This document shows positions 8,151 through 16,207 of a DNA stretch of 64,000 bases, one piece after another. Source of the stretch: Rhizobium sp. BK316 (GTDB lineage: Bacteria > Pseudomonadota > Alphaproteobacteria > Rhizobiales > Rhizobiaceae); NCBI RefSeq assembly GCF_014193695.1, contig NZ_JACHZR010000001.1:99309-163308 (forward strand), in the 5' to 3' direction. A program made the translations under genes and the position numbers. The stretch's first letter is position 1, and every line of letters starts with the position of its first letter. Below the pieces are notes generated by a model. That model saw only the letters and a list, made by a program, of their open reading frames with translations, was not told where the DNA came from and made no database searches.

Positions 8151-9172
8151 CGCATCACCAATGTACCGTCGAGGATGATTTTTCGGGCAACGACCTGCGT
8201 GGTGTCATCGTCTTCGTCCAGCATCGAAAGCAGTGTGTCGACGCTGCCACGCGCCATGGCGGTGAAGTCTTGCGCCATCGTCGTCAACGGCGGGCACGTA
8301 TAGCGGCTGAGGGGGTGGTCGTCATGGGCGGCGATGCGCAGATCGCTATCGCTCCTGCGGCCGACGCGAAGGCCGCGCGAATGGGCGGCTGCCATCGCGC
8401 CGAAGGCGAGGCGATCGTTCGCACAGAGGATCGTCCTGCCCGGAAGCGTACCGGCCGCGATCATTGCGTCGGTCTGCTCATATCCCATACGTTCGAAATC
8501 CCAGCCATAGCTCTCTGTGGCGCCAAACACGACCGGTTCGAAGCCGAGCGATTCCATCGTGGCGATATAACTTGCCAGCCGCTCCCCGGAATTGTGATTG
8601 ACATGCGGAATGTCGAAATATGCAGGCGGCTCCCCCGATCGGCAGAGATAGTCGACAATCGTCGCAACGCTTTGGGCGTTGTTGTTGCCAATGAAGGGCG
8701 TGTCGCCTTCGATGAACGTATCGAAGTAGACAATGGGAATGCTCTCCCGGAGTTTTTCGAAGATGCGAGGCTCGGAAGAAAGACCGAGAGGCGCGATGAT
8801 CGCGCCGGCAGCCTTCAATGACAGAAGCGTGTTCACAGCCTCGGCTTCAAGATCCGGCAAGCCGTGGGACGAAATGACGATTGGCCAGTAACCTTCACCA
8901 CGGACAAGCAATTCCAGACGGTTGACCATTTCGGCATAGAATGGATCTGTGATGACGGGCACGAGAATGCCGATGTTGCGTGTCCTCTTGCGATTGAGGT
9001 TGCGCGCATAGAGATTGGGACGGTAATCCGATGCCGATAGCGCCTCCTCGATGCGTTTACGCGTCACCGGCTTTACGCTGTTCGGGTCATCGAAATACCT
9101 CGAAAGCGTTGGACGGGAAACGCCACAGGACCGGGCGAAATCGTCCATGGTTTTGATCGTCATCTTGGCCAT
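8138..9172 (-). CDS. LacI family transcriptional regulator
   Basis: A LacI/GalR repressor of 344 residues from the chosen start (MAKMTIKTMDDFA). The frame is open further upstream to 9226, but those 18 extra residues precede the canonical helix-turn-helix and are probably not translated. The HTH (MDDFARSCGVSRPTLSRYF) with hinge (RKRIEEALSASDYRPN) is followed by a periplasmic-binding-protein-like effector domain (GILVPVITDPFYAEMV onward). It presumably controls the two divergent operons at 569-5793 and 6039-8150 in response to a pathway sugar. That is inference from position. Confidence 0.9.
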   Translation of the reverse strand: MAKMTIKTMDDFARSCGVSRPTLSRYFDDPNSVKPVTRKRIEEALSASDYRPNLYARNLNRKRTRNIGILVPVITDPFYAEMVNRLELLVRGEGYWPIVISSHGLPDLEAEAVNTLLSLKAAGAIIAPLGLSSEPRIFEKLRESIPIVYFDTFIEGDTPFIGNNNAQSVATIVDYLCRSGEPPAYFDIPHVNHNSGERLASYIATMESLGFEPVVFGATESYGWDFERMGYEQTDAMIAAGTLPGRTILCANDRLAFGAMAAAHSRGLRVGRRSDSDLRIAAHDDHPLSRYTCPPLTTMAQDFTAMARGSVDTLLSMLDEDDDTTQVVARKIILDGTLVMRQSA

Positions 9173-9328
9173 TGGCAATTCTGGTTGCACTGCGCCGAGG
9201 ATCGTCTGCGTCAGCCGATATCGCAAAGGCGGTCAGTGTGGGGGCTTTCGAATTGCGTTTGTAGCCTGACAATGTCGCATGCGCAAAATTTTTTGTTACG
9301 TAAAGCACAATTGGCAGCCTGATCGCCT

Positions 9329-10090
9329 CTACACATAACGCACTTCGACTCCCAGCTTGTCCAACCGATTGCGAATCCCGTGCGGCATGCCGGTGTCGGT
9401 GATGATCAGATCGACACGTGAAAGCGAAAATGCCTTGGACGAGGCGCCAATATCCCACTTGCTGGAATCCGCCACGAGAATGACACGCCTCGCCATGCGG
9501 ACCAGATTACGTTTTGTGCGTGCAATGTCCTCCGAGACATCGACGACATCGAATGCGTGATCGATGGCATGAGCGCTGAGGAACGCCTGGTGGGCGACAA
9601 GGCCGCCCACGGCCTTGTCGGAATCCGAGACGATCGTGCTGACGGTGCTGGGAAAGACCCGGCCGCCGATCATATGCACGTCCAGCCCCGGCCGATACAT
9701 CAGATGCTGCGCGATGTTCATGGCGGTTGTGGCCACCACGACATTGTTGACCGGGGGCATTTGCATGGCGACCTGCAGCAGTGTCGAGCCACTGTCGAAC
9801 ACAACGGACTGGTTGTCGATGATCTGGCGCGCCGCCATCTGCGCGATGCGTCGCTTGGCATCGAAATTGCGGTTCATCCGTTCTTCGAAGGCTGCCGCGG
9901 GCGAACTGGCCGGCAAAGCTATCGCACCACCATGCGTCTTGATGAGCTGCTTCTTGGCATCCAGAATTTCCAGGTCGGACCGGATGGTCACTTCGGAGAC
10001 GCCGAAGTTCTCCGCCAGCTGCGTGGTGCGCGCTTGGCCGGTTCGCTGAAGTTCCAGCATGATCTGATGTCGTCGTTGTTCCGCAAGCAT
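9329..10090 (-). CDS. DeoR family transcriptional regulator
   Basis: A 253-residue DeoR/GlpR-type repressor. The N-terminal winged helix-turn-helix is at residues 1-57 (RRHQIMLELQ, then TTQLAENFGVSEVTIRSDL and the THGGAI strand). The C-terminal sugar-phosphate-sensing domain contains VVFDSGSTLLQVA and the later VVDVSEDIARTKRNLV segment. A GAGGT ribosome site precedes the ATG. It is divergent from the aldolase-kinase-ABC operon, and the gap between them carries CGAAA-type repeats like those of other DeoR-family operators. The effector is probably a phosphorylated intermediate made by the PfkB kinase of the operon (inference). Confidence 0.92.
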   Translation of the reverse strand: MLAEQRRHQIMLELQRTGQARTTQLAENFGVSEVTIRSDLEILDAKKQLIKTHGGAIALPASSPAAAFEERMNRNFDAKRRIAQMAARQIIDNQSVVFDSGSTLLQVAMQMPPVNNVVVATTAMNIAQHLMYRPGLDVHMIGGRVFPSTVSTIVSDSDKAVGGLVAHQAFLSAHAIDHAFDVVDVSEDIARTKRNLVRMARRVILVADSSKWDIGASSKAFSLSRVDLIITDTGMPHGIRNRLDKLGVEVRYV

Positions 10091-10126
10091 GTGTTACCTC
10101 AAATTCCTTTCGATGACGGTACTGAA

Positions 10127-10270
10127 CTTTCGAAAATCGAAAATCCAGGGCAACCATTGTGGTCAAAAGACGCGATGAAGGGCGGTATCAGCATATGTCC
10201 AGTCCACGTTCCACTCATCTTAAATCAAAACGAAAGAAATCGAAATATTGAACATTCGTTTATTTTCGAG
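10127..10270. promoter_or_regulatory. Cluster of DeoR-type operator half-sites
   Basis: In the 226-base gap between the regulator and the aldolase gene there are three CGAAA/TTTCG-rich elements: CTTTCGAAAATCGAAAATC at 10127-10145, AACGAAAGAAATCGAAAT at 10229-10246 and ATTCGTTTATTTTCG at 10255-10269. The last two face each other as an imperfect inverted repeat. DeoR/GlpR-family proteins commonly bind repeated TTTCG-like half-sites. The arrangement fits auto-repression and control of the divergent operon. Binding is not shown. Confidence 0.5.
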
Positions 10271-10316
10271 TTAGGGTCTCAACGCGAAATCAAACTTGTA
10301 GAGGGACAGTATCGAT

Positions 10317-11117
10317 ATGGGCCTTGGAACCAAAATTCGCCTGTCACGGCTGTTTTCACATCCGTCGGGGCATTTGTTCGGTGGCGCGGTCGACCACTTC
10401 GTTGGCTATGGCAACGTCCGTGAGGGCGGCCTGGCGGATCTGCCGGGCGCTCTAAAGCGGGTGATGGCCGGAGAGCCGGACTATATCAGCATTCAGCCTG
10501 GTGCTGCGCGTCACTTGTGGCCCGCCTATGCCGGCAGGGCCGCACTTGTCATTCAAGCCGGCTGCTTTACGCCGGACGACAGAATCCGTCAGTTGATCGC
10601 GACCCCTGAGGATGCGGTACGCTACGGTGCCGATGCTCTGGCCGTTGCCATTCCGGTGCGCGGCAATACGGAAGGCGAATATATTCGCTGGCTCACCGAT
10701 ACCGTCAACGCCGCTGCCCGCTTTGAAATGCCGGTCGTTGCCCATGTCTATCCCCGCGACTATTCAAACGGCGGCAAGATCGTCTTCACCCCCGACGAAA
10801 TCGCCTATGCCGTGCGGATCGGGTTTGAGACCGGCGTTGACGTGATCAAGGTCGGATACACCGGGGACTTCGACTCTTTCCAGGAAACCGTCGCCACCTG
10901 CCCGGTTCCCGTCGTTATCGCGGGTGGTCCGAAAACGGAAAATCTGCTCGGAGCTCTGACGCAGACCTTCGATGCCTTACGCGCCGGAGCGAAGGGTGCC
11001 GTGGTGGGACGAAACCTTTGGGGACACGGCGACACGACGATGGCGGCGCGCGCCTTCAAGCTTGTCATTCACAGCGGCATGGCGCCGCAAGAGGCGCTCG
11101 CTGCCGCGGGCGGTTGA
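10317..11117 (+). CDS. Class I aldolase, DeoC/LacD (DhnA-type) family
   Basis: A 266-residue Schiff-base aldolase of the DhnA/LsrF/LacD superfamily. The N-terminal GGAVDH (residues 22-27), the DALAVAIPVRG strand, the Schiff-base lysine K178 in DVIKVGYTGD, and the phosphate-binding AGGPK segment near residue 200 are all present. Members cleave ketose 1-phosphates or 6-phosphates, for example tagatose 1,6-bisphosphate or 6-deoxy-6-sulfofructose 1-phosphate, or act on LsrF-type substrates. It is first in an operon with a PfkB kinase (3-base gap) and an ABC importer. Cleavage of the kinase product is the natural reading. A GAGGG ribosome site lies about 10 bases before the ATG. Confidence 0.88.
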   Translation: MGLGTKIRLSRLFSHPSGHLFGGAVDHFVGYGNVREGGLADLPGALKRVMAGEPDYISIQPGAARHLWPAYAGRAALVIQAGCFTPDDRIRQLIATPEDAVRYGADALAVAIPVRGNTEGEYIRWLTDTVNAAARFEMPVVAHVYPRDYSNGGKIVFTPDEIAYAVRIGFETGVDVIKVGYTGDFDSFQETVATCPVPVVIAGGPKTENLLGALTQTFDALRAGAKGAVVGRNLWGHGDTTMAARAFKLVIHSGMAPQEALAAAGG

Positions 11118-11120
11118 CAG

Positions 11121-12059
11121 GTGACACACAACCTTCAGGTTCTGGGCTTCGGGGCTCTGGCGATCGACGATATCATCTATGTCGACCGCCCGCTGAGTGC
11201 CGGCAAGGGGAAAGTGACAAATCGTACCCAGGACCACGGCGGCAATGTCGCGACGGCCCTTGTCGCAGTCGCAAAGCTTGGGGGACGGGCCGGTTTCATC
11301 GGTTGGCTGAGCGATCAGCCTCTCACCGATATCAGCGCCCGCGAGCTTGAACGGCACGGGGTCGATATATCCTTTGCGCCGCGCCGCTCCGATGCCAGGC
11401 CAATACGTTCGGTCATCACGGTCGGACCTGAAGGCGACAGATTTATCGCCTATGACGATGATGTGCCACACGGGACCTCGGAGTCGCTGACCGACAGCAC
11501 TCTTGCGCAGGCTCAGGTGCTTTTGATCGACGGTTATGCCACCCACGCTGATACGATCGTTGCGCGCGCCCGCAAGCTGGGCTTGGCAGTGGTGGCAGAC
11601 ATTGAATGGACGATCGGGCCGGCAACCGAACGATTGATGAGCCTGTCCAACCACTTGGTATTGCCATTGAAATTTGCGCAGACTTATTCCTGCGAAACCG
11701 ATCCGACGTTGATCCTGCGCAAGCTGTGGTCTGACGACCGAAGCGCACTCGTTTTAACCGACGGCGAGCGAGGATCCTATATCAGGCAGACCGGAGACGC
11801 CGTTTTGTGGCATGTCCCGGCCTACGAGGTCAAAGCGGTCGACACGACGGGCGCCGGAGATTGCTTTCACGGCGCTTATGCTTTTGCGCTGACACAGGGA
11901 AAGCAGCCTGTCGACTGCGCCGTTTATGCAACTGCCGCAGCCGCGATCTCGGTGACTGGCCCCGGTGGCCGCATGGCCCTGCCGGATCAGAGCGCTTGTC
12001 TCGCGTGGATGGCGAGGGAAAATGCACCCGTGCCCAGACCGATCGCGCCACCGGACTGA
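11121..12059 (+). CDS. PfkB family carbohydrate kinase
   Basis: A 312-residue ribokinase-like protein. It has the substrate-site GGNVATALVAVAKLG segment (residues 40-54) and the C-terminal PfkB signature DTTGAGDCFHGA with catalytic base D247 and its anion hole. It phosphorylates a sugar, probably a ketose, that the downstream ABC system imports. The length and the final GPGGRMALPD segment resemble 6-deoxy-6-sulfofructose kinase (YihV) as much as other PfkB kinases, so the substrate is open. The start directly follows the aldolase stop, so the two are cotranslated. A 131-base gap then precedes the ABC ATPase gene. Confidence 0.9.
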   Translation: MTHNLQVLGFGALAIDDIIYVDRPLSAGKGKVTNRTQDHGGNVATALVAVAKLGGRAGFIGWLSDQPLTDISARELERHGVDISFAPRRSDARPIRSVITVGPEGDRFIAYDDDVPHGTSESLTDSTLAQAQVLLIDGYATHADTIVARARKLGLAVVADIEWTIGPATERLMSLSNHLVLPLKFAQTYSCETDPTLILRKLWSDDRSALVLTDGERGSYIRQTGDAVLWHVPAYEVKAVDTTGAGDCFHGAYAFALTQGKQPVDCAVYATAAAAISVTGPGGRMALPDQSACLAWMARENAPVPRPIAPPD

Positions 12060-12190
12060 GAGTTCATCACACTGGTGCCCCGGACGATCGGATTGGCGTG
12101 CGCAGATGACGGTTTCGGTTCGATCCGAAACAGCACCGGGGAGGGGCTGTCCTGAAGATTGGATGGCGGTGATAATAGGGAGGAAGTGCC

Positions 12191-13336
12191 GTGGCTGTTG
12201 TTGTACTGGACAAGATTTGCAAGACCTTTGGAATCAAATTCCACGCGATCAAGGATCTTAGCCTGACGATAAACGATGGTGAGTTCCTCATCCTCGTGGG
12301 TCCTTCGGGATGCGGAAAATCGACGGCGTTGCGCATGATCGCAGGGCTGGAGGAGATCAGCAGCGGAACCCTGAGCATCGGCGGAGAGAATGTCGAGGAT
12401 CTCGCGCCGAAGGACCGGGATATAGCGATGGTCTTTCAGAATTATGCTCTCTATCCGCATATGACGGTGTTCGATAACATTGCCTTTTCGATGAAACTTG
12501 CGGGCAAGAGCAAGGAAGAGCGCACGAAGCGGGTCCACGAAATAGCAAAGACCCTTCAGTTACATACGCTGCTCGACAGCAAACCGGCCGCGCTCTCCGG
12601 CGGCCAACGCCAGCGGGTCGCCATGGGCCGTGCAATGGTGCGGGAACCGGCAGCGTTTCTCATGGATGAGCCCCTGTCAAACCTCGATGCCAAGCTGCGC
12701 GTGCAAATGCGCGCCGAAATCGTCAGCCTGCAAAGGCAGCTAGGTGTGACGACGATCTATGTGACACACGATCAGACCGAGGCCTTGACCATGGGCGACC
12801 GGGTTGCGGTCTTGAAGGGCGGTGTCCTTCAGCAGGTCGACACGCCGAAGACATTGTATAGCCGGCCGGTCAACGCCTTCGTTGCGGGTTTCATCGGCTC
12901 GCCATCCATGAACCTGTTCGAGGGCCGCTTGCAGAACGGTAGGATCGAGCTGCCGACCTTTTCCATACCGGTCGCGACAAGTGCATTTGAGCACTCTCCC
13001 GGTCTGACGGCATTCGAGGGTCAGACGATCATTTTCGGCATTCGCCCGGAAGATCTCTACGACAGCGGTCTGGAATCGGGATCACGCTACCCGACGATAC
13101 CGGCCCTTGCAAAATCGATCGAGGAATTGGGCTCGGAACTGATCGTTCATTTGAAGATCGAAGCGGTGCGTATCGACTCCGGCGACCCCGATGCCGTCGA
13201 GGACTTGAGCGGTGCGGCAAACGCCGTAGCGAAGTTCGAAGCCGTCAGCGCGGTCCAGCCGGGCGCAATGATCAACCTGGCGATCGATACGACCAAGTTG
13301 CACTTCTTCGATCCCCGGACGCATTTGGCAATCTAA
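12191..13336 (+). CDS. Sugar ABC transporter ATP-binding protein (MalK/UgpC-like)
   Basis: A 381-residue ATPase of the MalK/UgpC family. Walker A is GPSGCGKST (residues 37-45), followed by the Q-loop VFQNYALYPHM, the ABC signature LSGGQRQR, Walker B AAFLMDEP and the switch His in VTHDQTE. A C-terminal TOBE/regulatory domain runs from about residue 240. The GTG start is chosen from the GGAGGAAGTGCC ribosome site just before it. It energises the permeases at 15263 and 16208. A 569-base gap separates it from the binding-protein gene, so the rest of the transporter probably has its own promoter. Confidence 0.93.
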   Translation: MAVVVLDKICKTFGIKFHAIKDLSLTINDGEFLILVGPSGCGKSTALRMIAGLEEISSGTLSIGGENVEDLAPKDRDIAMVFQNYALYPHMTVFDNIAFSMKLAGKSKEERTKRVHEIAKTLQLHTLLDSKPAALSGGQRQRVAMGRAMVREPAAFLMDEPLSNLDAKLRVQMRAEIVSLQRQLGVTTIYVTHDQTEALTMGDRVAVLKGGVLQQVDTPKTLYSRPVNAFVAGFIGSPSMNLFEGRLQNGRIELPTFSIPVATSAFEHSPGLTAFEGQTIIFGIRPEDLYDSGLESGSRYPTIPALAKSIEELGSELIVHLKIEAVRIDSGDPDAVEDLSGAANAVAKFEAVSAVQPGAMINLAIDTTKLHFFDPRTHLAI

Positions 13337-13905
13337 CCCGGAAACGCTCCAGGATGAACCGCGATAGCGGAGTTGGTCGGTGGCAATCTCAAAAGCACAC
13401 GCTTGCTTCGTTGCTCGGACGTATTCGTCGCCAAGATCCTCGCTTTTTGCGTAGCGGCTTGGCGCGCTCTCGCATCGAGAGCGCAAGATCTCACACCGTC
13501 TCGTAACCCTGTGACCTTGCAGCCATATGTCAGGTTCCCCTGGTGTTTGTTGATGCCTGAGTGCAACTTTAAAGGCTTGTTGTTGTTGGATAGAACAACC
13601 AGGATAACCCCACTTTTCTTCGGTCGCCAAGCCTTTCATTTGTTTTCCTTTGGACGACGCAGCTTTCATTTGTTTACGAAAGTAAAGAAAAAATGAGACA
13701 CGAGAAAATGTCTCAGAAAGAAAAAACATCTCCAAATCCGAGGATAAAATCCAAATTAATCAATATCTTAGCTTCGTTTTTCTTGCGCCCGCAGTCTTCT
13801 TGCTTTTTCCGATTGCAGTTCTTCATTGACAGCCAGACCCCTGAAGGAACCTACTTTGGTCTCGATCGGGAGGATCGAGCGAAATATCGTTTCAGGGAGG
13901 GAAAC
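13337..13905. other. 569-base intergenic region within the ABC operon
   Basis: No gene is supported here. An open frame runs in from 13693 to the binding protein, but it lacks a ribosome site and its codons before 13906 look non-coding. The region contains a perfect 9-base inverted repeat with a 3-base loop (GCGCTCTCG at 13464-13472, CGAGAGCGC at 13476-13484). It also contains a 13-base direct repeat (13633-13675) and a long T-rich stretch around 13760-13830. It probably holds a terminator or processing hairpin after the ATPase gene and a separate regulated promoter for the binding protein. Confidence 0.5.
13633..13675. promoter_or_regulatory. Direct repeat CTTTCATTTGTTT, candidate DeoR operator
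   Basis: CTTTCATTTGTTT occurs exactly twice, at 13633-13645 and 13663-13675, 30 bases apart, which is close to three helical turns. It is followed at 13676-13690 by an A-rich CGAAAGTAAAG element. The TTTCATTT core is similar to the CGAAA/TTTCG elements beside the DeoR gene at 10127-10270. The most likely role is an operator for the promoter of the binding-protein and permease genes. Confidence 0.45.
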
Positions 13906-15159
13906 ATGAACGTCAGAAGATATATCGTGGCGGCTCAGTCGGCTGTGGCCGCCTGGGCACTATGCGCCACCTGCGCCTTTGCCCAGACCAATATCGAGTT
14001 CATCCAATGGTGGGAGCCAGAAATGCCCGCCGGTGCTCTGCGAAGCATCATGGACGACTTTGAAGCCAAAAACCCCGACATCAAGGTGACGCTCGTCAGC
14101 GGTCCCTATTCGGCTACCCATGATCAGATCGTCGTCGGCGCCGCGTCCGGGACACTCAGCGATGTCGTCGGCCTGGACGGCGCATGGGTCAACGGCTTGG
14201 CAAAGCAGGGCGCGATCGCCTCGATGGACAGCCTGATGGCTGACGCCAAATATGATCAGAGCCAGATCGCCGACATCATCAAGGTCAATGGGCAAAGCGT
14301 CATGTTCCCGCTTGCCTCCTTCGTCTACCCGGTTTTCGTCAACCTCGATCTGGCAAAGGCCGCCGGCGTCGAAAAGATGCCGACAAACCGCACGGAGTTC
14401 GCCGCTGCCGCGAAGAAGATGACCAATGCGGACAAGAACCAATATGGTTGGGTGCTGCCGCTGTCGTTGCAAAATCCCGGTGGCATCCAGAATGACGTGA
14501 TGTCCTGGGTGTGGGCATCCGGAGCATCCATGCTGAAGGATGGCAAGCCCGATCTGGAAAATGCCTCCGTCGTCGACACGCTTGAATACATCAAGTCACT
14601 GCAGGACGCCGGCGTCATCTCGCCTGGTATTTTTGCCAAGAAGGAACAGGACAAGGTCGAAGAGTTCGTCAACGGACGTGTCGGCATGATGATCGACTCC
14701 TTGGCGCACATCAATCTCATTCGCCAGCGAAACCCCGATCTGAAGTTCGGCATCTCCGCCCTTCCGGCCGTCGACGGCTATACCGGCAAGCGCGGGCTGC
14801 CCTATGCTTCCTGGGGTATCGGCATCAGCGACAAAAGCGAGCACAAGGCGGAAGCCTGGAAACTCGTCGAATATCTGATGAGCCCGGAGGTGAACAGCCG
14901 CCTCGTGTCGATCGCCAACGCCTTCCCGGGCAATATCCACGCCAAACCCGATTTCTCCAAGTCGGACCCGCTGTTTGAAGAAGCCTTCAAGATATTCCAA
15001 AGCGGAAAACTGGCCAACGAATTCGTCGGACTGCCGGTGGCAGAAGATCTGATGCGCCAGATGAATGTCGAAGTTCAAAAGATGTTCGACGGTCAGCAAA
15101 CCGCAAAGGACGCGGCTGCCAACACGCAAAAGCAATGGTTGGTCGAGTTCAGCAAGTAA
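13906..15159 (+). CDS. Sugar ABC transporter substrate-binding protein
   Basis: A 417-residue family 1 extracellular solute-binding protein. The start at 13906 is chosen from the AGGGAGGG ribosome site and the signal peptide it produces: basic MNVRRY, hydrophobic core, and an AFAQ cleavage site near residue 26. The mature protein begins NIEFIQWWEPEMP, typical of sugar-binding proteins, and has the usual alternating two-lobe pattern with WVWASGASML and YASWGIGIS segments. It is periplasmic and delivers substrate to the two permeases downstream. A strong hairpin (15181-15209) follows the stop. Confidence 0.93.
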   Translation: MNVRRYIVAAQSAVAAWALCATCAFAQTNIEFIQWWEPEMPAGALRSIMDDFEAKNPDIKVTLVSGPYSATHDQIVVGAASGTLSDVVGLDGAWVNGLAKQGAIASMDSLMADAKYDQSQIADIIKVNGQSVMFPLASFVYPVFVNLDLAKAAGVEKMPTNRTEFAAAAKKMTNADKNQYGWVLPLSLQNPGGIQNDVMSWVWASGASMLKDGKPDLENASVVDTLEYIKSLQDAGVISPGIFAKKEQDKVEEFVNGRVGMMIDSLAHINLIRQRNPDLKFGISALPAVDGYTGKRGLPYASWGIGISDKSEHKAEAWKLVEYLMSPEVNSRLVSIANAFPGNIHAKPDFSKSDPLFEEAFKIFQSGKLANEFVGLPVAEDLMRQMNVEVQKMFDGQQTAKDAAANTQKQWLVEFSK

Positions 15160-15180
15160 GCACCCCACCGGCCAATCGTC

Positions 15181-15209
15181 GGCAGCGCGATGGAATTTAT
15201 CGCGCTGCC
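15181..15209 (+). other. Perfect stem-loop between binding-protein and permease genes
   Basis: GGCAGCGCGAT (15181-15191) pairs perfectly with ATCGCGCTGCC (15199-15209) around a 7-base loop. No T-run follows, so it is not a simple intrinsic terminator. In MalE-type operons such hairpins protect the upstream message from 3' exonucleases and cut downstream expression, giving excess binding protein. That role is inferred here. Confidence 0.6.
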
Positions 15210-15262
15210 ACTACATCAGGACGAATTGATAGATTTCAGGACCAGGCGGAAAATCACATCTC

Positions 15263-16201
15263 ATGAGCCTCGCCACAGAAACGATGATCCGAACGCAAGC
15301 AAGAATGCGCAAGCGTGGCATACTGTCTTACAAAACAAGAAAGAGGCTGGTTCCGTACTTCTACGTTGCCCCGGCCACGTTTTTGTTTTGCCTGCTGATG
15401 CTGTTTCCCATGCTCACCGTCCTGCGCTATTCGCTGATGGATGGTGCAATCACGAAGAAGGACGCGTCCTTCGTCGGCTTGCAGAATTATATGACGATCT
15501 TCAATGATCCGATTTTCTGGCAGTCGGTCGTCCAGACACTCTACTTCACGGTGATGAGCGTCATCTTCCATCTTCTGATCGGTCTGGCCTTCGCCCTTTT
15601 GCTCAACAGCCAGCGTGTCGATCCGTTGATCAGAAGCATCCTGCGGGTTCTCTACATTTTGCCGTGGCTCTTCACGGCGGTGATCATCGCCATCATCTGG
15701 AGGCTGCTTCTCGATCCCAATGGCGTCGTCAACAGCATCCTGATGACGCTCCATATCATTGACTTCAAAGTCGAGTGGTTTTCTTCGACGACAACCGCGC
15801 TGCATGCGCTGACCTTTGCGAATATCTGGGCGGGATACCCGCTCTACATGGTCAGCCTTCTCGCCGGTCTTCAGGGCATTCCCAAGGATCTTTACGAGGC
15901 CGCCGGCATCGACGGTGCCAACGAGTTCCAGAAATTCCGCTACATCACCATCCCGCAACTGATGCCGATCATCATCAGCATCGCCTTGCTTGATTTCATC
16001 TGGACGATGCAGGTCTTCCCCCTCGTATGGATGACGACGGGAGGCGGTCCGATCTACGCGACCGAGGTGCTCAGCACATACACCTACAAACTGGCGTTTT
16101 CGAGCTATGAATTTTCGCGCGCGTCGGCGAGCGCGATCTTCATTCTGATCATCTCGATGGGCGCCACATATTTCTACATCAAACATCAGAAGGCCAGGTA
16201 A
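15263..16201 (+). CDS. Sugar ABC transporter permease (MalF-like)
   Basis: A 312-residue inner-membrane permease with about six hydrophobic segments, starting with PYFYVAPATFLFCLLMLFP near residue 30. The EAA loop that contacts the ATPase is visible as LYEAAGIDGANEFQKFRYI near residue 215. It pairs with the MalG-like permease that starts 6 bases after its stop. The N-terminus lacks the extra membrane segments of enteric MalF, as is usual in rhizobial sugar importers. Confidence 0.93.
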   Translation: MSLATETMIRTQARMRKRGILSYKTRKRLVPYFYVAPATFLFCLLMLFPMLTVLRYSLMDGAITKKDASFVGLQNYMTIFNDPIFWQSVVQTLYFTVMSVIFHLLIGLAFALLLNSQRVDPLIRSILRVLYILPWLFTAVIIAIIWRLLLDPNGVVNSILMTLHIIDFKVEWFSSTTTALHALTFANIWAGYPLYMVSLLAGLQGIPKDLYEAAGIDGANEFQKFRYITIPQLMPIIISIALLDFIWTMQVFPLVWMTTGGGPIYATEVLSTYTYKLAFSSYEFSRASASAIFILIISMGATYFYIKHQKAR

Positions 16202-16207
16202 CCGGCA

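Noticed and set aside
10317..12059. Firm assignment of the kinase and aldolase to sulfoquinovose breakdown
   Set aside because: The trio is similar but no sulfoquinovosidase, isomerase or sulfolactaldehyde gene is present, so it is kept only as a hypothesis.
13693..13905. N-terminal extension of the sugar-binding protein
   Set aside because: It would put 71 residues before a complete signal peptide that has its own ribosome site at 13906.
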